Positions 32,394 through 40,757 of a stretch of DNA of 64,000 bases are shown here, one piece after another. The position numbers and the translations under genes are program-made. The stretch comes from Microbacterium thalli (GTDB taxonomy: Bacteria > Actinomycetota > Actinomycetes > Actinomycetales > Microbacteriaceae): the NCBI RefSeq assembly GCF_028737325.1, contig NZ_JAQZCH010000001.1, positions 1,160,732-1,224,731 of the forward strand, written 5' to 3'. A model generated the notes under the pieces. The model saw nothing but the letters and a program-made list of their open reading frames with translations. It was not told the origin of the DNA and searched no databases. Position 1 is the first letter of the stretch; every line of letters begins with the position of its first letter.

Positions 32394-33290
32394 ATGTCCC
32401 GCGATCAGTACACCTTCGTCAACCCCGCCGAGCTTTACTCGGACATCGAGCCCGAGAAGCAGCACATGGCGGAGCCCGGACTCGACGCCGACCTCACGCC
32501 GAAGGCCGACCTCGGTGAGGAGAGCTACCGCGGCAGCGGCCGGCTCACGGGGCGCAAGGCCCTCATCACCGGCGGCGACTCGGGCATCGGCGCGGCCACG
32601 GCCATTGCGTTCGCTCGCGAGGGCGCCGATGTCGCCATCTCGTACCTGCCTCAGGAGGAGGAGGACGCCCAGCGCATCGCCGGCATCCTGAAGGAAGCGG
32701 GCGTCACCGTCGCCCAGCTGCCGGGTGACCTGCGCGATCCCGAGTACTGCCGGTCGCTCGTGGCCGACACCGTCTCGGCGCTCGGCGGCATCGACATCCT
32801 CGTCAACAACGGCGGCAAGCAGATCTTCCAGGAGACGCTCGCCGACCTCACGGACGAGCAGTTCGACGACACGTTCAAGACGAACGTCTACGCCATGTTC
32901 TGGATCACCAAGGCCGCGCTGCCGCACCTGCCCGCGGGCGCGTCGATCATCAACACGACGTCGATCCAGGCCTACTCGCCGTCCGAGACGCTCGTGGACT
33001 ACGCCTCGACGAAGGCCACGATCAACACCTTCACTAAGGCTCTCGCGCAGCAGCTGGCGCCGCAGGGCATCCGCGTCAACGCGGTCGCTCCCGGCCCCAT
33101 CTGGACGCCGCTCCAGCCGAGCGACGGACAGCCGCAGGAGAAGATCGAGAGCTTCGGCGAGGAGACGCCGCTCGGACGCATGGGTCAGCCCGCGGAGCTC
33201 GCGCCCGCGTACGTGTTCCTCGCGTCGGCGGAGTCGAGCTACGTCGCCGGTGAGACGCTCAACGTCAACGGCGGCATGCCCACGCCCTGA
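32394..33290 (+). CDS. Short-chain dehydrogenase/reductase (general stress type)
   Basis: A 298-residue SDR with an N-terminal extension of about 50 residues typical of the YhdF/YdaD stress-related group. The cofactor motif is TGGDSGIG (59-66); NNGG (138-141) replaces the usual NNAG; the catalytic triad is Ser190, Tyr203 and Lys207 (YASTK). The YLPQEEED segment after strand 2 suggests NADP preference is not certain. GGAAGGAG lies 6 nt before the ATG. It is 42 bp after the lactonase gene in the same direction and is followed by a strong terminator, so it probably ends the operon starting at 29328. Confidence 0.9.
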   Translation: MSRDQYTFVNPAELYSDIEPEKQHMAEPGLDADLTPKADLGEESYRGSGRLTGRKALITGGDSGIGAATAIAFAREGADVAISYLPQEEEDAQRIAGILKEAGVTVAQLPGDLRDPEYCRSLVADTVSALGGIDILVNNGGKQIFQETLADLTDEQFDDTFKTNVYAMFWITKAALPHLPAGASIINTTSIQAYSPSETLVDYASTKATINTFTKALAQQLAPQGIRVNAVAPGPIWTPLQPSDGQPQEKIESFGEETPLGRMGQPAELAPAYVFLASAESSYVAGETLNVNGGMPTP

Positions 33291-33300
33291 CGGCGACCCG

Positions 33301-33333
33301 CGCCCCCGGAGTCGCGCTTGCGCTCCGGGGGCG
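33301..33333 (+). terminator. Terminator between the SDR gene and ohrR
   Basis: Arms CGCCCCCGGAG and CTCCGGGGGCG form an 11-bp perfect stem 11 bp after the SDR stop codon, with an inner GCGC-TT-GCGC helix in the loop. A short TTG follows rather than a T-run. Confidence 0.75.
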
Positions 33334-33350
33334 TTGCCCGGCCCTATTGA

Positions 33351-33376
33351 TTGTGCACAACCTAATTGTGTACAGT
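33351..33376 (+). promoter_or_regulatory. ohrR: OhrR operator and leaderless promoter of ohrR-ohr
   Basis: TTGTGCACAA (33351-33360, perfect palindrome) is followed after 5 bp by TTGTGTACA (33366-33374). TTGATT (33347-33352) as -35 and TACAGT (33371-33376) as -10, 18 bp apart, frame and overlap these sites; the -10 is followed by exactly 6 nt and the ohrR ATG. Binding here would block RNA polymerase, as expected for autorepression by a MarR/OhrR dimer. Confidence 0.75.
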
Positions 33377-33382
33377 CGAAGT

Positions 33383-33868
33383 ATGGAACCCACGCAGCAC
33401 ATGGTGTGCTTCTCGCTGTACGCCGCGTCGCGTGCGACGACGAAGGCGTATGCCGCGCTGCTCGAACCGCACGGGCTGACCTATCCGCAGTACCTCGTGC
33501 TCGTGCTGCTGTGGAGCCGCGACGGCCGCAGCGTGCGCGACCTCGGCGATGCGCTCGACCTCGACTCGGGCACGCTGTCGCCGCTGCTGCGACGCATGGG
33601 CCGCGACGGTCTCGTCGAACGGACACGCACCGCCGACGACGAGCGCGTCGTCACCGTGTCGCTCACCGACCGCGGACGGCAGCTGCGCGCCGACCTCGCG
33701 CACGTGCCGGCGTGCATCGCGTCGGGCATGGGCATCACGCCCGACGGCGCGCGCGAGCTGATCACCGCCCTCACCCATCTCGCCGACGGCATGCGCGACA
33801 CCGCCGCCGACGCGCGGACGGCACCCGCCGCCCGGACCACCCCCGAGAAGAAGAAGGAGCACGCATGA
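33383..33868 (+). CDS. ohrR: OhrR-type MarR family organic peroxide sensor
   Basis: A 161-residue MarR-family winged-helix repressor. The N-terminal Cys9 in MVCFSLYAASRA is the peroxide-reactive cysteine of OhrR; the following LEPHGLTYPQYLVL helix and the recognition helix region (LGDALDLDSGTLSPLLRRM, then the wing RTADDERVVTVSLTDRGR) match OhrR/MarR. The ATG at 33383 is chosen because it fits the -10 at 6 nt and because an earlier GTG would place coding over the operator. Its stop overlaps the ohr start by 4 nt. Oxidation of Cys9 by organic hydroperoxides should release the operator. Confidence 0.93.
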   Translation: MEPTQHMVCFSLYAASRATTKAYAALLEPHGLTYPQYLVLVLLWSRDGRSVRDLGDALDLDSGTLSPLLRRMGRDGLVERTRTADDERVVTVSLTDRGRQLRADLAHVPACIASGMGITPDGARELITALTHLADGMRDTAADARTAPAARTTPEKKKEHA

Positions 33869-34287
33869 GCGCCCTTTACACCGCCGAAGCCCTGTCGACC
33901 GGAGCCGGCCGCAACGGCCACGTCCGCAGCACCGACGGCCGCGTCGACCTCGACATGGCCATCCCGAAGGAGATGGGCGGATCGGGCAACGGATCGAACC
34001 CCGAGCAGCTGTTCGCGGCAGGATACGCCGCCTGCTTCCACTCCGCGCTGCAGATGGTCGCGCGCACCGAGAAGGTCGACGTCACCGACTCCGCCGTCGG
34101 CGGCCAGGTGCAGATCCACCCCACGGATGCCGGCGGCTTCACCCTCTCGGTCGTCCTCGAGGTCGTCCTGCCGGGCGTCGAGCGCGACGTCGCGCAGAAG
34201 CTGGCGGATGCCGCCCACCAGGTGTGCCCGTACTCGAACGCCACCCGCGGCAACATCCCCGTCGAGATCACGGTCTCCGAGGACTGA
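33865..34287 (+). CDS. ohr: Organic hydroperoxide resistance protein (Ohr)
   Basis: A 140-residue thiol peroxidase of the Ohr/OsmC fold that reduces organic hydroperoxides, usually with lipoylated proteins as reductant. Both redox cysteines are present: Cys57 in GYAACFHSAL and Cys121 in HQVCPYSNATRGN, along with the Ohr-type ALSTGAGRNGHV start. AAGGAG lies 6 nt before the ATG. It is translationally coupled to ohrR (ATGA). The 3' end converges on the alarmone synthetase gene 24 bp away. Confidence 0.95.
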   Translation: MSALYTAEALSTGAGRNGHVRSTDGRVDLDMAIPKEMGGSGNGSNPEQLFAAGYAACFHSALQMVARTEKVDVTDSAVGGQVQIHPTDAGGFTLSVVLEVVLPGVERDVAQKLADAAHQVCPYSNATRGNIPVEITVSED

Positions 34288-34311
34288 TCCCCGCGTCCCC
34301 GCGCCGCGCGC

Positions 34312-35007
34312 TCAGATGCGCACGACGCGGGGACGCTGACGCACCTCGCGGTGCAGCCGCTCCATCTTCGCGTCGAGCTCGGACGCCGTCTGCGCGGCAT
34401 CCTTGAGCTCCGTGAGCAGTTCGGCCGGGACGTTCGAGGCGAACTTGTAGTAGATCTTGTGCTCGAGGCTCGCCCAGAAGTCCATCGCGATGGTGCGGAA
34501 CTGGACCTCGACCGGAACCATCAGCCGGCCGGTGGAGAGGAAGACGGGCACCTGCACGATCGCGTGCAGACTCTTGTAGCCGTTGGGCTTCGGCTCGGCG
34601 ATGTAGTCCTTCACAAGCACGACCTCGACGTCGTCCTGCGCGGTGAGCAGGTCGAACAGGCGATAGGCGTCCTGCGTGAAGCTGCACGTCACCCGCACGC
34701 CGGCGATATCGGTGATGCTGTCGCGGATCGCGGCGAACTCGGGCTCGACGCCCTTGCGCACCACCTTCTCGACGATGCTGTCGGGGGACTTCAGCCGGCT
34801 CGAGAGGTGCTCGATCGGGTTGTAGTCGTGCAGCTGCTGGAACTCGTCGCGCAGGATCTGCAGCTTGGTCTCGATCTCCTGCATCCCGAATCGGTACTCG
34901 AGCAGGAACTGCTGGAACTCGTCCCGGAGGCTGCGCAGCTCCTGCGGGGAGAAGTTCTGCAGCCCGTCGGTGACGGAGAGCGGGGGAACGGCGCTGCCGG
35001 TCGTCAT
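34312..35007 (-). CDS. Small alarmone synthetase (GTP pyrophosphokinase, RelA/SpoT domain only)
   Basis: A 231-residue single-domain RelA/SpoT-type synthetase that makes (p)ppGpp from ATP and GTP/GDP. Motifs: SRLKSPDSIVEKVVRKG (ATP binding), DIAGVRVTCSF (catalytic Asp), KDYIAEPKPNGYKSLHAIV (GTP binding) and VEVQFRTIAMDFWASLEHKIYYK with the catalytic Glu. There is no hydrolase or ACT/TGS domain. An N-terminal helix (SPQELRSLRDEFQQFLLEYRFGMQEIETKLQIL is the region) probably mediates oligomerisation. TACCGT lies 7 nt before the ATG on the minus strand, so it may be leaderless. It faces ohr tail to tail. Confidence 0.9.
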   Translation of the reverse strand: MTTGSAVPPLSVTDGLQNFSPQELRSLRDEFQQFLLEYRFGMQEIETKLQILRDEFQQLHDYNPIEHLSSRLKSPDSIVEKVVRKGVEPEFAAIRDSITDIAGVRVTCSFTQDAYRLFDLLTAQDDVEVVLVKDYIAEPKPNGYKSLHAIVQVPVFLSTGRLMVPVEVQFRTIAMDFWASLEHKIYYKFASNVPAELLTELKDAAQTASELDAKMERLHREVRQRPRVVRI

Positions 35008-35014
35008 GAGTCCG

Positions 35015-35020
35015 ACGGTA
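35015..35020 (-). promoter_or_regulatory. Possible leaderless -10 element of the alarmone synthetase gene (TACCGT)
   Basis: On the minus strand TACCGT is followed by 7 nt and the ATG at 35007. Confidence 0.4.
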
Positions 35021-35146
35021 GCGACATCGGGTCAGCGCCCGCTGTGAGCACGCTCGCCGTTCGCCGGGGGCGCAACCTCGACCCGGCGGATGTCGGGACC
35101 CGGCGTTACCATGAACCGTCCCGACCCGCCTCGCCCAGGGAGAACC

Positions 35147-36874
35147 ATGCTCGGCAAGCTCCTGATCCGCTATCTGCGCACCTATCGGCTGCTGCTCCTG
35201 GGCGTGCTGGTGTTCCAGTTCGGCTCGGCGATGGCCTCCCTCTACCTGCCGCGCCTCAACGCCGACATCATCGACAACGGCGTCGCCCAGGGCGACACGG
35301 CCTACATCTGGTCGCGCGGCGCGATCATGCTGCTCATCGCCCTCGGCCAGATCATCGCCGCCGTCATCGCGACGCTGTGCGCCGCACGTGCCGCGATGGC
35401 CGCGGGCCGCGACATCCGCCGCGACGTCTTCGAGAAGGTGAGCGGTTTCTCCGAGCGCGAGGTCTCACGGTTCGGGCCGGGCACCCTCATCACGCGCAAC
35501 ACCAACGACGTCCAGCAGGTTCAGATGCTCGCCATGATGGGTGCGACGATGCTCGTCACCGCTCCCATGCTCGCCATCGGCGGCGTCATCATGGCGTTGC
35601 AGCAGGACGTCGGACTCAGCTGGCTGATCGGCGTCTCGGTGCCGCTCCTGCTCGTGGTCGCCGGCATCATCATCAGCCGGATGGTGCCGTTGTTCCGGCA
35701 GTTCCAGACGCGTCTCGACAACGTCAACCGCATCATGCGCGAACAGCTGACCGGCGTCCGCGTCGTCCGCGCCTTCGTGCGCGAGCGGATCGAAGAGGAG
35801 CGCTTCCGCGGCGCCAACACCGACATCATGATCGTCGGGCGCAAGGTCGGCTCGCTGTTCGTCCTGATGTTCCCGCTCGCGATGCTCGTGCTGAACGTCA
35901 CCGTGGTCGGGGTCATCTGGTTCGGCGGCATCCAGGTCGATCAGGGCAACGTGCAGATCGGCACCCTCTTCGCCTTCATGCAGTACGTCGGCCAGATCCT
36001 CATGGGCGTCCTCATGGCCACCTTCATGACGATCATGATCCCGCGGGCCGCCGTGTCGGCCGATCGCATCGGCGAGGTGCTGGCGTCGCACGACGCGCTC
36101 GAGCGCCCCGCCGACCCGGTGCGGACGTTCACCGAACCCGGCGCGATCGTCTTCGACGACGTCTCGTTCACCTATCCCGGAGCGGACTCCGCCGTGCTCG
36201 AGGGCATCTCGTTCCGCGCGGCGCCGGGCGAGACGGTCGCCGTCGTCGGCTCGACCGGCTCGGGCAAGACGACGCTCGTGTCGCTCATCCCGCGGTTGTT
36301 CGATGTCACGGGCGGCTCGGTCCGAGTGGCCGGCGTCGACGTGCGGCAGGCCGACCTCGACGAGCTCTGGGCGGGCATCGGCTACGTCCCGCAACGGGCC
36401 TTCCTGTTCACGGGGACGGTCGCGTCGAACCTGCGCTTCGGGCGTGAGGACGCCACCGACGATGAGCTGTGGCGTGCCCTCGAGATCGCGCAGGCCCGCG
36501 ATTTCGTCGCCGAGATGGAGGGCGGGCTCGACGCCCGGATCGCCCAGGGCGGCACGAATGTCTCGGGTGGTCAGCGGCAGCGGCTCGCGATCGCACGCGC
36601 GATCGTCCGGCGCCCCGACGTCCTCGTCTTCGACGACTCCTTCTCGGCCCTCGACCTCACCACCGACGCCCGCCTGCGCGAGGCGCTGTGGCGCGAGCTG
36701 CCCGACGTCACCAAGGTCGTCGTCGCGCAGCGCATCTCGACGGTGACCGGCGCCGACCGCATCCTCGTCCTCGACGACGGCAGGATGGCCGGGCTCGGCA
36801 CGCATGCCGAGCTGTTGGAGTCCAATGACACGTATCGCGAGATCGTGCAGTCGCAGCTGGGGGTGGACGCATGA
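35147..36874 (+). CDS. ABC exporter half-transporter (degenerate-site NBD)
   Basis: A 575-residue protein with six membrane helices (residues about 10-305) and an ATPase domain. Walker A is VGSTGSGKTTL (about 368-378), signature SGGQRQR (about 473) is canonical, but Walker B reads VLVFDDSFSALD with Asp in place of the catalytic Glu, and the switch His is Gln in VVAQRIST. It overlaps the next gene (ATGA), which has the complementary defect, so the two form a heterodimeric exporter. Start ATG 35147 is chosen for the AGGGAGAACC site just upstream; earlier in-frame starts exist at 35090 and 35111. Substrate unknown (drugs, lipids or peptides in related systems). Confidence 0.9.
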   Translation: MLGKLLIRYLRTYRLLLLGVLVFQFGSAMASLYLPRLNADIIDNGVAQGDTAYIWSRGAIMLLIALGQIIAAVIATLCAARAAMAAGRDIRRDVFEKVSGFSEREVSRFGPGTLITRNTNDVQQVQMLAMMGATMLVTAPMLAIGGVIMALQQDVGLSWLIGVSVPLLLVVAGIIISRMVPLFRQFQTRLDNVNRIMREQLTGVRVVRAFVRERIEEERFRGANTDIMIVGRKVGSLFVLMFPLAMLVLNVTVVGVIWFGGIQVDQGNVQIGTLFAFMQYVGQILMGVLMATFMTIMIPRAAVSADRIGEVLASHDALERPADPVRTFTEPGAIVFDDVSFTYPGADSAVLEGISFRAAPGETVAVVGSTGSGKTTLVSLIPRLFDVTGGSVRVAGVDVRQADLDELWAGIGYVPQRAFLFTGTVASNLRFGREDATDDELWRALEIAQARDFVAEMEGGLDARIAQGGTNVSGGQRQRLAIARAIVRRPDVLVFDDSFSALDLTTDARLREALWRELPDVTKVVVAQRISTVTGADRILVLDDGRMAGLGTHAELLESNDTYREIVQSQLGVDA

Positions 36875-38919
36875 GCGCGACGGAGCAGAACCTGACCGAC
36901 GACGAGCGGCTCGAGCTCGAGCTCGCCGAGCAGGCGCGACAGAACTCGGGCGACTGGGACAGCGTCGCGCCGGGCAAGGCAGAGAAGTTCGGACCGAGCT
37001 TCCTGCGCATGATCGGGCTGTTGCGCCCCTACGCCGCGGTTTTCGCCCTGATGACGGTGCTCGGTGCGCTCGGCGTGCTGCTCGCAGTCCTCGCGCCGCG
37101 GGTTCTCGGCGACGCGACGAACCTCATCTTCGAAGGCGTCGTGTCGGCCAACCTCGGCGAGCAGTTCCCGGCCGGCACCAGCCAGGAAGACGTGGTCGCG
37201 GCCCTCAACGCCGCCGGTCAGACCGACATCGCCAACCTCGTCGGCGCGATGGAGAACTTCCAGGTCGGCGCCGGGGTCGACTTCGACCGCCTCAAGTGGG
37301 TCGTCGTGACCGTCTTGGCGATCTACGTCGGCTCGGCCGTGCTCACGTGGCTGCAGGGCTTCGTCATCAACATCATCATGGTCCGCACGATGTGGCGTCT
37401 GCGCGAGTCGGTCGAGGCCAAGATCAACCGGCTGCCGCTGTCGTACTTCGACCGGGTGCAGCGCGGTGAGCTGATCTCGCGGGTGACCAACGACATCGAC
37501 AACATCACCCAGACGATGCAGCAGTCGCTCTCGACGGCGCTCACGAGCGTGCTGACCGTGTTCGGCGTGCTATTCATGATGTTCTCCATCTCGTGGCAGC
37601 TCGCGCTCGTCGCCCTCGTTTCGCTGCCCCTGATGGCGGTGATCTTCGGCGTCATCGGACCGCGCTCGCAGAAGGCGTTCGCCACCCAGTGGCGCAAGGT
37701 GGGCCGGCTCAATGCGCGCGTCGAGGAGTCCTTCTCGGGTCACGCGCTCGTGCGGGTCTACGGCCGGGAGCGCGACGCGCGCGAGAAGTTCGAGGCCGAG
37801 AACGACGAGTTGTTCGAAGCAGCCTTCAAGGCGCAGTTCCTGTCGGGCCTGATCATGCCCGGGATGATGTTCATCGGAAACCTGTCGTATGTCGGCATCG
37901 CCGTCCTCGGCGGTCTGATGGTGGCCTCCGGTCAGCTCCGCCTCGGCGATGTGCAGGCCTTCATCCAGTACTCGCAGCAGTTCACCCAGCCGCTGTCGGA
38001 GCTCGGCGGCATGGCGGCAGTCGTGCAGTCGGGCACCGCCTCGGCCGAGCGGGTGTTCGAACTGCTCGATGAGGACGAGCAGGATCCCGACGACCCCGAG
38101 GTGCGGGCGGCATCCGGTGGACGCGGCGTCATCGAGTTCGACCACGTGCGCTTCGCCTACTCGCCCGACAAGCCGCTGATCCGCGATCTGTCGTTCCGCG
38201 TCGAGCCCGGGCAGACGGTGGCCATCGTCGGACCGACGGGCGCAGGCAAGACCACGCTCGTCAATCTCCTGATGCGCTTCTACGAGCTCGACGGCGGACG
38301 CATCCTGCTCGATGGTCAGGACATCTCCGAGCTCTCGCGCGACGATGTCCGTTCGCGCACCGGCATGGTGCTGCAGGACCCGTGGCTGTTCGCCGGCACC
38401 ATCCGCGAGAACATTCGCTACGGACGCGAGAGCGCGACCGACCAGGAGATCATGGATGCCGCCGTCGCGACGCGCGTCGACCGTTTCGTGCACTCGCTGC
38501 CCGACGGCTACGACACCGTGCTCGACGAGGACGCGGCCAACGTCTCGGCGGGGGAGAAGCAGCTCATCACGATCGCCCGTGCGTTCGTCGCGCAGCCGGC
38601 CGTGCTGATCCTCGACGAAGCGACAAGCTCGGTCGACACCCGTACCGAGCTCTTGCTGCAGCAGGCGATGTCGGCGCTGCGCGAGGGGCGCACCTCGTTC
38701 GTCATCGCGCACCGGCTGTCGACGATCCGCGATGCCGACCTCATCCTGGTCATGGAGCACGGTGACATCGTCGAGAAGGGCTCGCACGACGAGCTGATCG
38801 CCGCGCAAGGCGCGTACTGGCGGCTCTACCGGTCGCAATTCGAACGCGCCGCGTCCGAGGCGGAGAGCCCGGTCGACGCCGTGACGGGACCAGCCGACGC
38901 GAACCCGACCGACGGATAG
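36871..38919 (+). CDS. ABC exporter half-transporter (catalytic NBD)
   Basis: A 682-residue half-transporter with an N-terminal cytoplasmic segment, six membrane helices between residues about 45 and 375 with a long first extracytoplasmic loop (about residues 75-140), and an ATPase domain: Walker A VGPTGAGKTTL (about 452-462), Walker B AVLILDEATSSVD with canonical Glu, and canonical switch His in IAHRLST. Its signature motif is altered, NVSAGEKQL instead of SGGQ. That altered signature would pair with the altered Walker B of the preceding protein in one non-hydrolysing ATP site, as in TM287/288 and LmrCD. A DUF2510 protein gene follows 42 bp later. Confidence 0.92.
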   Translation: MSATEQNLTDDERLELELAEQARQNSGDWDSVAPGKAEKFGPSFLRMIGLLRPYAAVFALMTVLGALGVLLAVLAPRVLGDATNLIFEGVVSANLGEQFPAGTSQEDVVAALNAAGQTDIANLVGAMENFQVGAGVDFDRLKWVVVTVLAIYVGSAVLTWLQGFVINIIMVRTMWRLRESVEAKINRLPLSYFDRVQRGELISRVTNDIDNITQTMQQSLSTALTSVLTVFGVLFMMFSISWQLALVALVSLPLMAVIFGVIGPRSQKAFATQWRKVGRLNARVEESFSGHALVRVYGRERDAREKFEAENDELFEAAFKAQFLSGLIMPGMMFIGNLSYVGIAVLGGLMVASGQLRLGDVQAFIQYSQQFTQPLSELGGMAAVVQSGTASAERVFELLDEDEQDPDDPEVRAASGGRGVIEFDHVRFAYSPDKPLIRDLSFRVEPGQTVAIVGPTGAGKTTLVNLLMRFYELDGGRILLDGQDISELSRDDVRSRTGMVLQDPWLFAGTIRENIRYGRESATDQEIMDAAVATRVDRFVHSLPDGYDTVLDEDAANVSAGEKQLITIARAFVAQPAVLILDEATSSVDTRTELLLQQAMSALREGRTSFVIAHRLSTIRDADLILVMEHGDIVEKGSHDELIAAQGAYWRLYRSQFERAASEAESPVDAVTGPADANPTDG

Positions 38920-38961
38920 GGTGAGGGGGCGGCAGGCCGCCCGATGTGGAATGAGGCAGAG

Positions 38962-39912
38962 ATGAGCAGTTCGACGCCCCCCGGCTGGTACGACGACGGT
39001 CACGGCGCACTCCGGTGGTGGGACGGCGAGCAGTGGACCGAGCACACCCACGCGCTGCCGCAGCCCGACGAGACGCGGTCGCCGACCGAGGCCTCGTCCG
39101 AGCCCGCGGTCGAGTCCCCGTTCTCGACCGAGTCCCCGTTCTCGACCGAGTCTTCCCTCGCCGAGAGCCAGCAGGCCGCCGCGTCTCCCGACACCGCGAC
39201 GCCGACCGATGCCCTGCCTCCCGTGCCGCCCGCGCCCGCAGGCCCCGCGCCCGTCTTCGAGGCGGACGCGTCCGCGCAGCCGTTCACCGGGTCGGTTCCG
39301 CCGCATCCCGGACCGGTGCCCCCGCACCCCGGGGCCGTGCCGTCGTACGCCGGCGCGATCCCGGCGCAGCCCGGTGCCGCGGATGCGCCGCCGCGGAAGT
39401 CGAAGCTGTGGATCCTGTTCGTCGTGCTCGGCGCTGTTCTGCTCGGGCTCATCATCCTCGCCGCCGTCTTCATCCCGCGTTTCGTCGCCGATCTGCTCGA
39501 CCCCTCGGGCGGACGCCCGGAAGGCGGCGTCGCTCAGGACGCGGACGTGCGTGCCGCCGAGCAGGTGGTCGAGGACTACGACGACGCGTGGGACGACATC
39601 GACTGCACGGCCTATAAGGCGACGCTCACGCCCGCCTATCTCACGGCCTACGGCTACGCCGACTGCGCCGAGTTCGATCAGGCCGCGACGGTGTTCAACG
39701 AGTCCGTCGACGACTACGAGGTGAACGTCATCTCGAGCTCGCGTGAAGGCGACACCATCTACGTCGAGACGGTCGAGAGCTTCGTGCAGGTGCTCGACGA
39801 GGCAGGTCTGCCGCTCGAGAACCCCGTGCCCGGCAGCTTCTCCTACTCGTACACGCTGGTGTCGGACGGGTCCGGCTGGCTCATCGACGACTTCGTCGAG
39901 TCGCAGCCGTGA
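38962..39912 (+). CDS. DUF2510 single-pass membrane protein
   Basis: A 316-residue protein: N-terminal DUF2510 domain (PPGWYDDGHGALRWWDGEQWTEH, conserved Trp and Asp), a long Pro/Ser/Thr-rich linker with short internal repeats (SPFSTESPFSTES; PPHPGPVPPHPG), one membrane helix (about residues 150-172) and an extracytoplasmic C-terminal domain with two cysteines (DCTAYK, DCAEF) that could form a disulphide; it resembles the accessory DUF4878/NTF2-like lipoprotein folds. The ATG at 38962 has AGGCAG just upstream. Function unknown; the C-terminus may be a ligand-binding or protein-interaction domain. Confidence 0.82.
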   Translation: MSSSTPPGWYDDGHGALRWWDGEQWTEHTHALPQPDETRSPTEASSEPAVESPFSTESPFSTESSLAESQQAAASPDTATPTDALPPVPPAPAGPAPVFEADASAQPFTGSVPPHPGPVPPHPGAVPSYAGAIPAQPGAADAPPRKSKLWILFVVLGAVLLGLIILAAVFIPRFVADLLDPSGGRPEGGVAQDADVRAAEQVVEDYDDAWDDIDCTAYKATLTPAYLTAYGYADCAEFDQAATVFNESVDDYEVNVISSSREGDTIYVETVESFVQVLDEAGLPLENPVPGSFSYSYTLVSDGSGWLIDDFVESQP

Positions 39913-40748
39913 TGGCCGGCGACAAGGCGCGGCGCAGCCCGCGGTTCTACTTGGCGTGCGTCGGTGTCGGCCTCGCCGCGGGTCTGCTCTCGGGGCTCTT
40001 CGGCGTCGGCGGCGGCACCGTCATCGTGCCGCTGCTGGTCCTCCTGCTCGGCTTCGATCAGCGCCTGGCTGCCGGCACGTCCCTCGCGGCGATCGTGCCG
40101 ACGGCCTCGGTCGGCGTCATCTCGTACGCCGTCACCGGTTCGGTCGCGTGGATCCCGGCGATCATCCTCGCGGTGGGTGCCGTCATCGGTGCGCAGATCG
40201 GAAGCTGGCTGCTCGCGAAGATCCCGCAGAACGCGCTTCGCTGGGGCTTCGTCGGCTTCTTGGTCGTCGTCGTCGTGATGCTCTTCATCGTCGTCCCGTC
40301 GCGCGACGCGGTGCTCGAGCTCACCTGGCTGACCGGTCTCGGTCTCGGCGGGCTCGGACTGTTCACCGGGGTCATGGCCGGGCTCCTCGGCGTCGGCGGC
40401 GGCGTGATCGTCGTGCCTGCGCTGATGTTCCTCTTCGGTACGAGCGACCTCATCGCGAAGGGCACGTCGCTGCTGATGATGATCCCGACCGCCCTGTCGG
40501 GGACGATCGGCAACGTGCGTCGGCGCAACGTCGACCTGTTGGCCGCGGTCGTCGTGGGACTCGCGGCATGCACGACCACCGCGCTCGGCGCCTGGATCGC
40601 GACGCTGCTGAACCCGATGGTCGCGAACATCCTCTTCGCAGCGTTCCTGACCTTCATCGCGGCGCAGATGGCCTGGCGGGCGATCGCGGTCCATCGCACG
40701 CGTCGTTCCGCCGCTCGCGAGCCCCGGGCCGCGCAGGGCCGCCGGTAG
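39912..40748 (+). CDS. TSUP family transporter (TauE/SafE)
   Basis: A 278-residue polytopic membrane protein with about eight helices in two repeats, each opening with the TSUP motif: GLLSGLFGVGGGTVIVPLL (about residues 18-36) and GVMAGLLGVGGGVIVVPAL (about 155-173), followed by A-G-T-S and K-G-T-S-L. The family exports or imports sulfite, sulfoacetate and other small organic anions; the substrate is not known here. A GTG directly before the ATG could also serve as start. It overlaps the preceding stop codon by one base, so it is translated after the DUF2510 gene. Confidence 0.9.
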   Translation: MAGDKARRSPRFYLACVGVGLAAGLLSGLFGVGGGTVIVPLLVLLLGFDQRLAAGTSLAAIVPTASVGVISYAVTGSVAWIPAIILAVGAVIGAQIGSWLLAKIPQNALRWGFVGFLVVVVVMLFIVVPSRDAVLELTWLTGLGLGGLGLFTGVMAGLLGVGGGVIVVPALMFLFGTSDLIAKGTSLLMMIPTALSGTIGNVRRRNVDLLAAVVVGLAACTTTALGAWIATLLNPMVANILFAAFLTFIAAQMAWRAIAVHRTRRSAAREPRAAQGRR

Positions 40749-40751
40749 AAT
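40746..40751 (+). promoter_or_regulatory. Leaderless -10 element of the HadA-like gene (TAGAAT)
   Basis: TAGAAT overlaps the stop codon of the TSUP gene and is followed by exactly 6 nt and the GTG at 40758. Confidence 0.55.
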
Positions 40752-40757
40752 CGGAGC

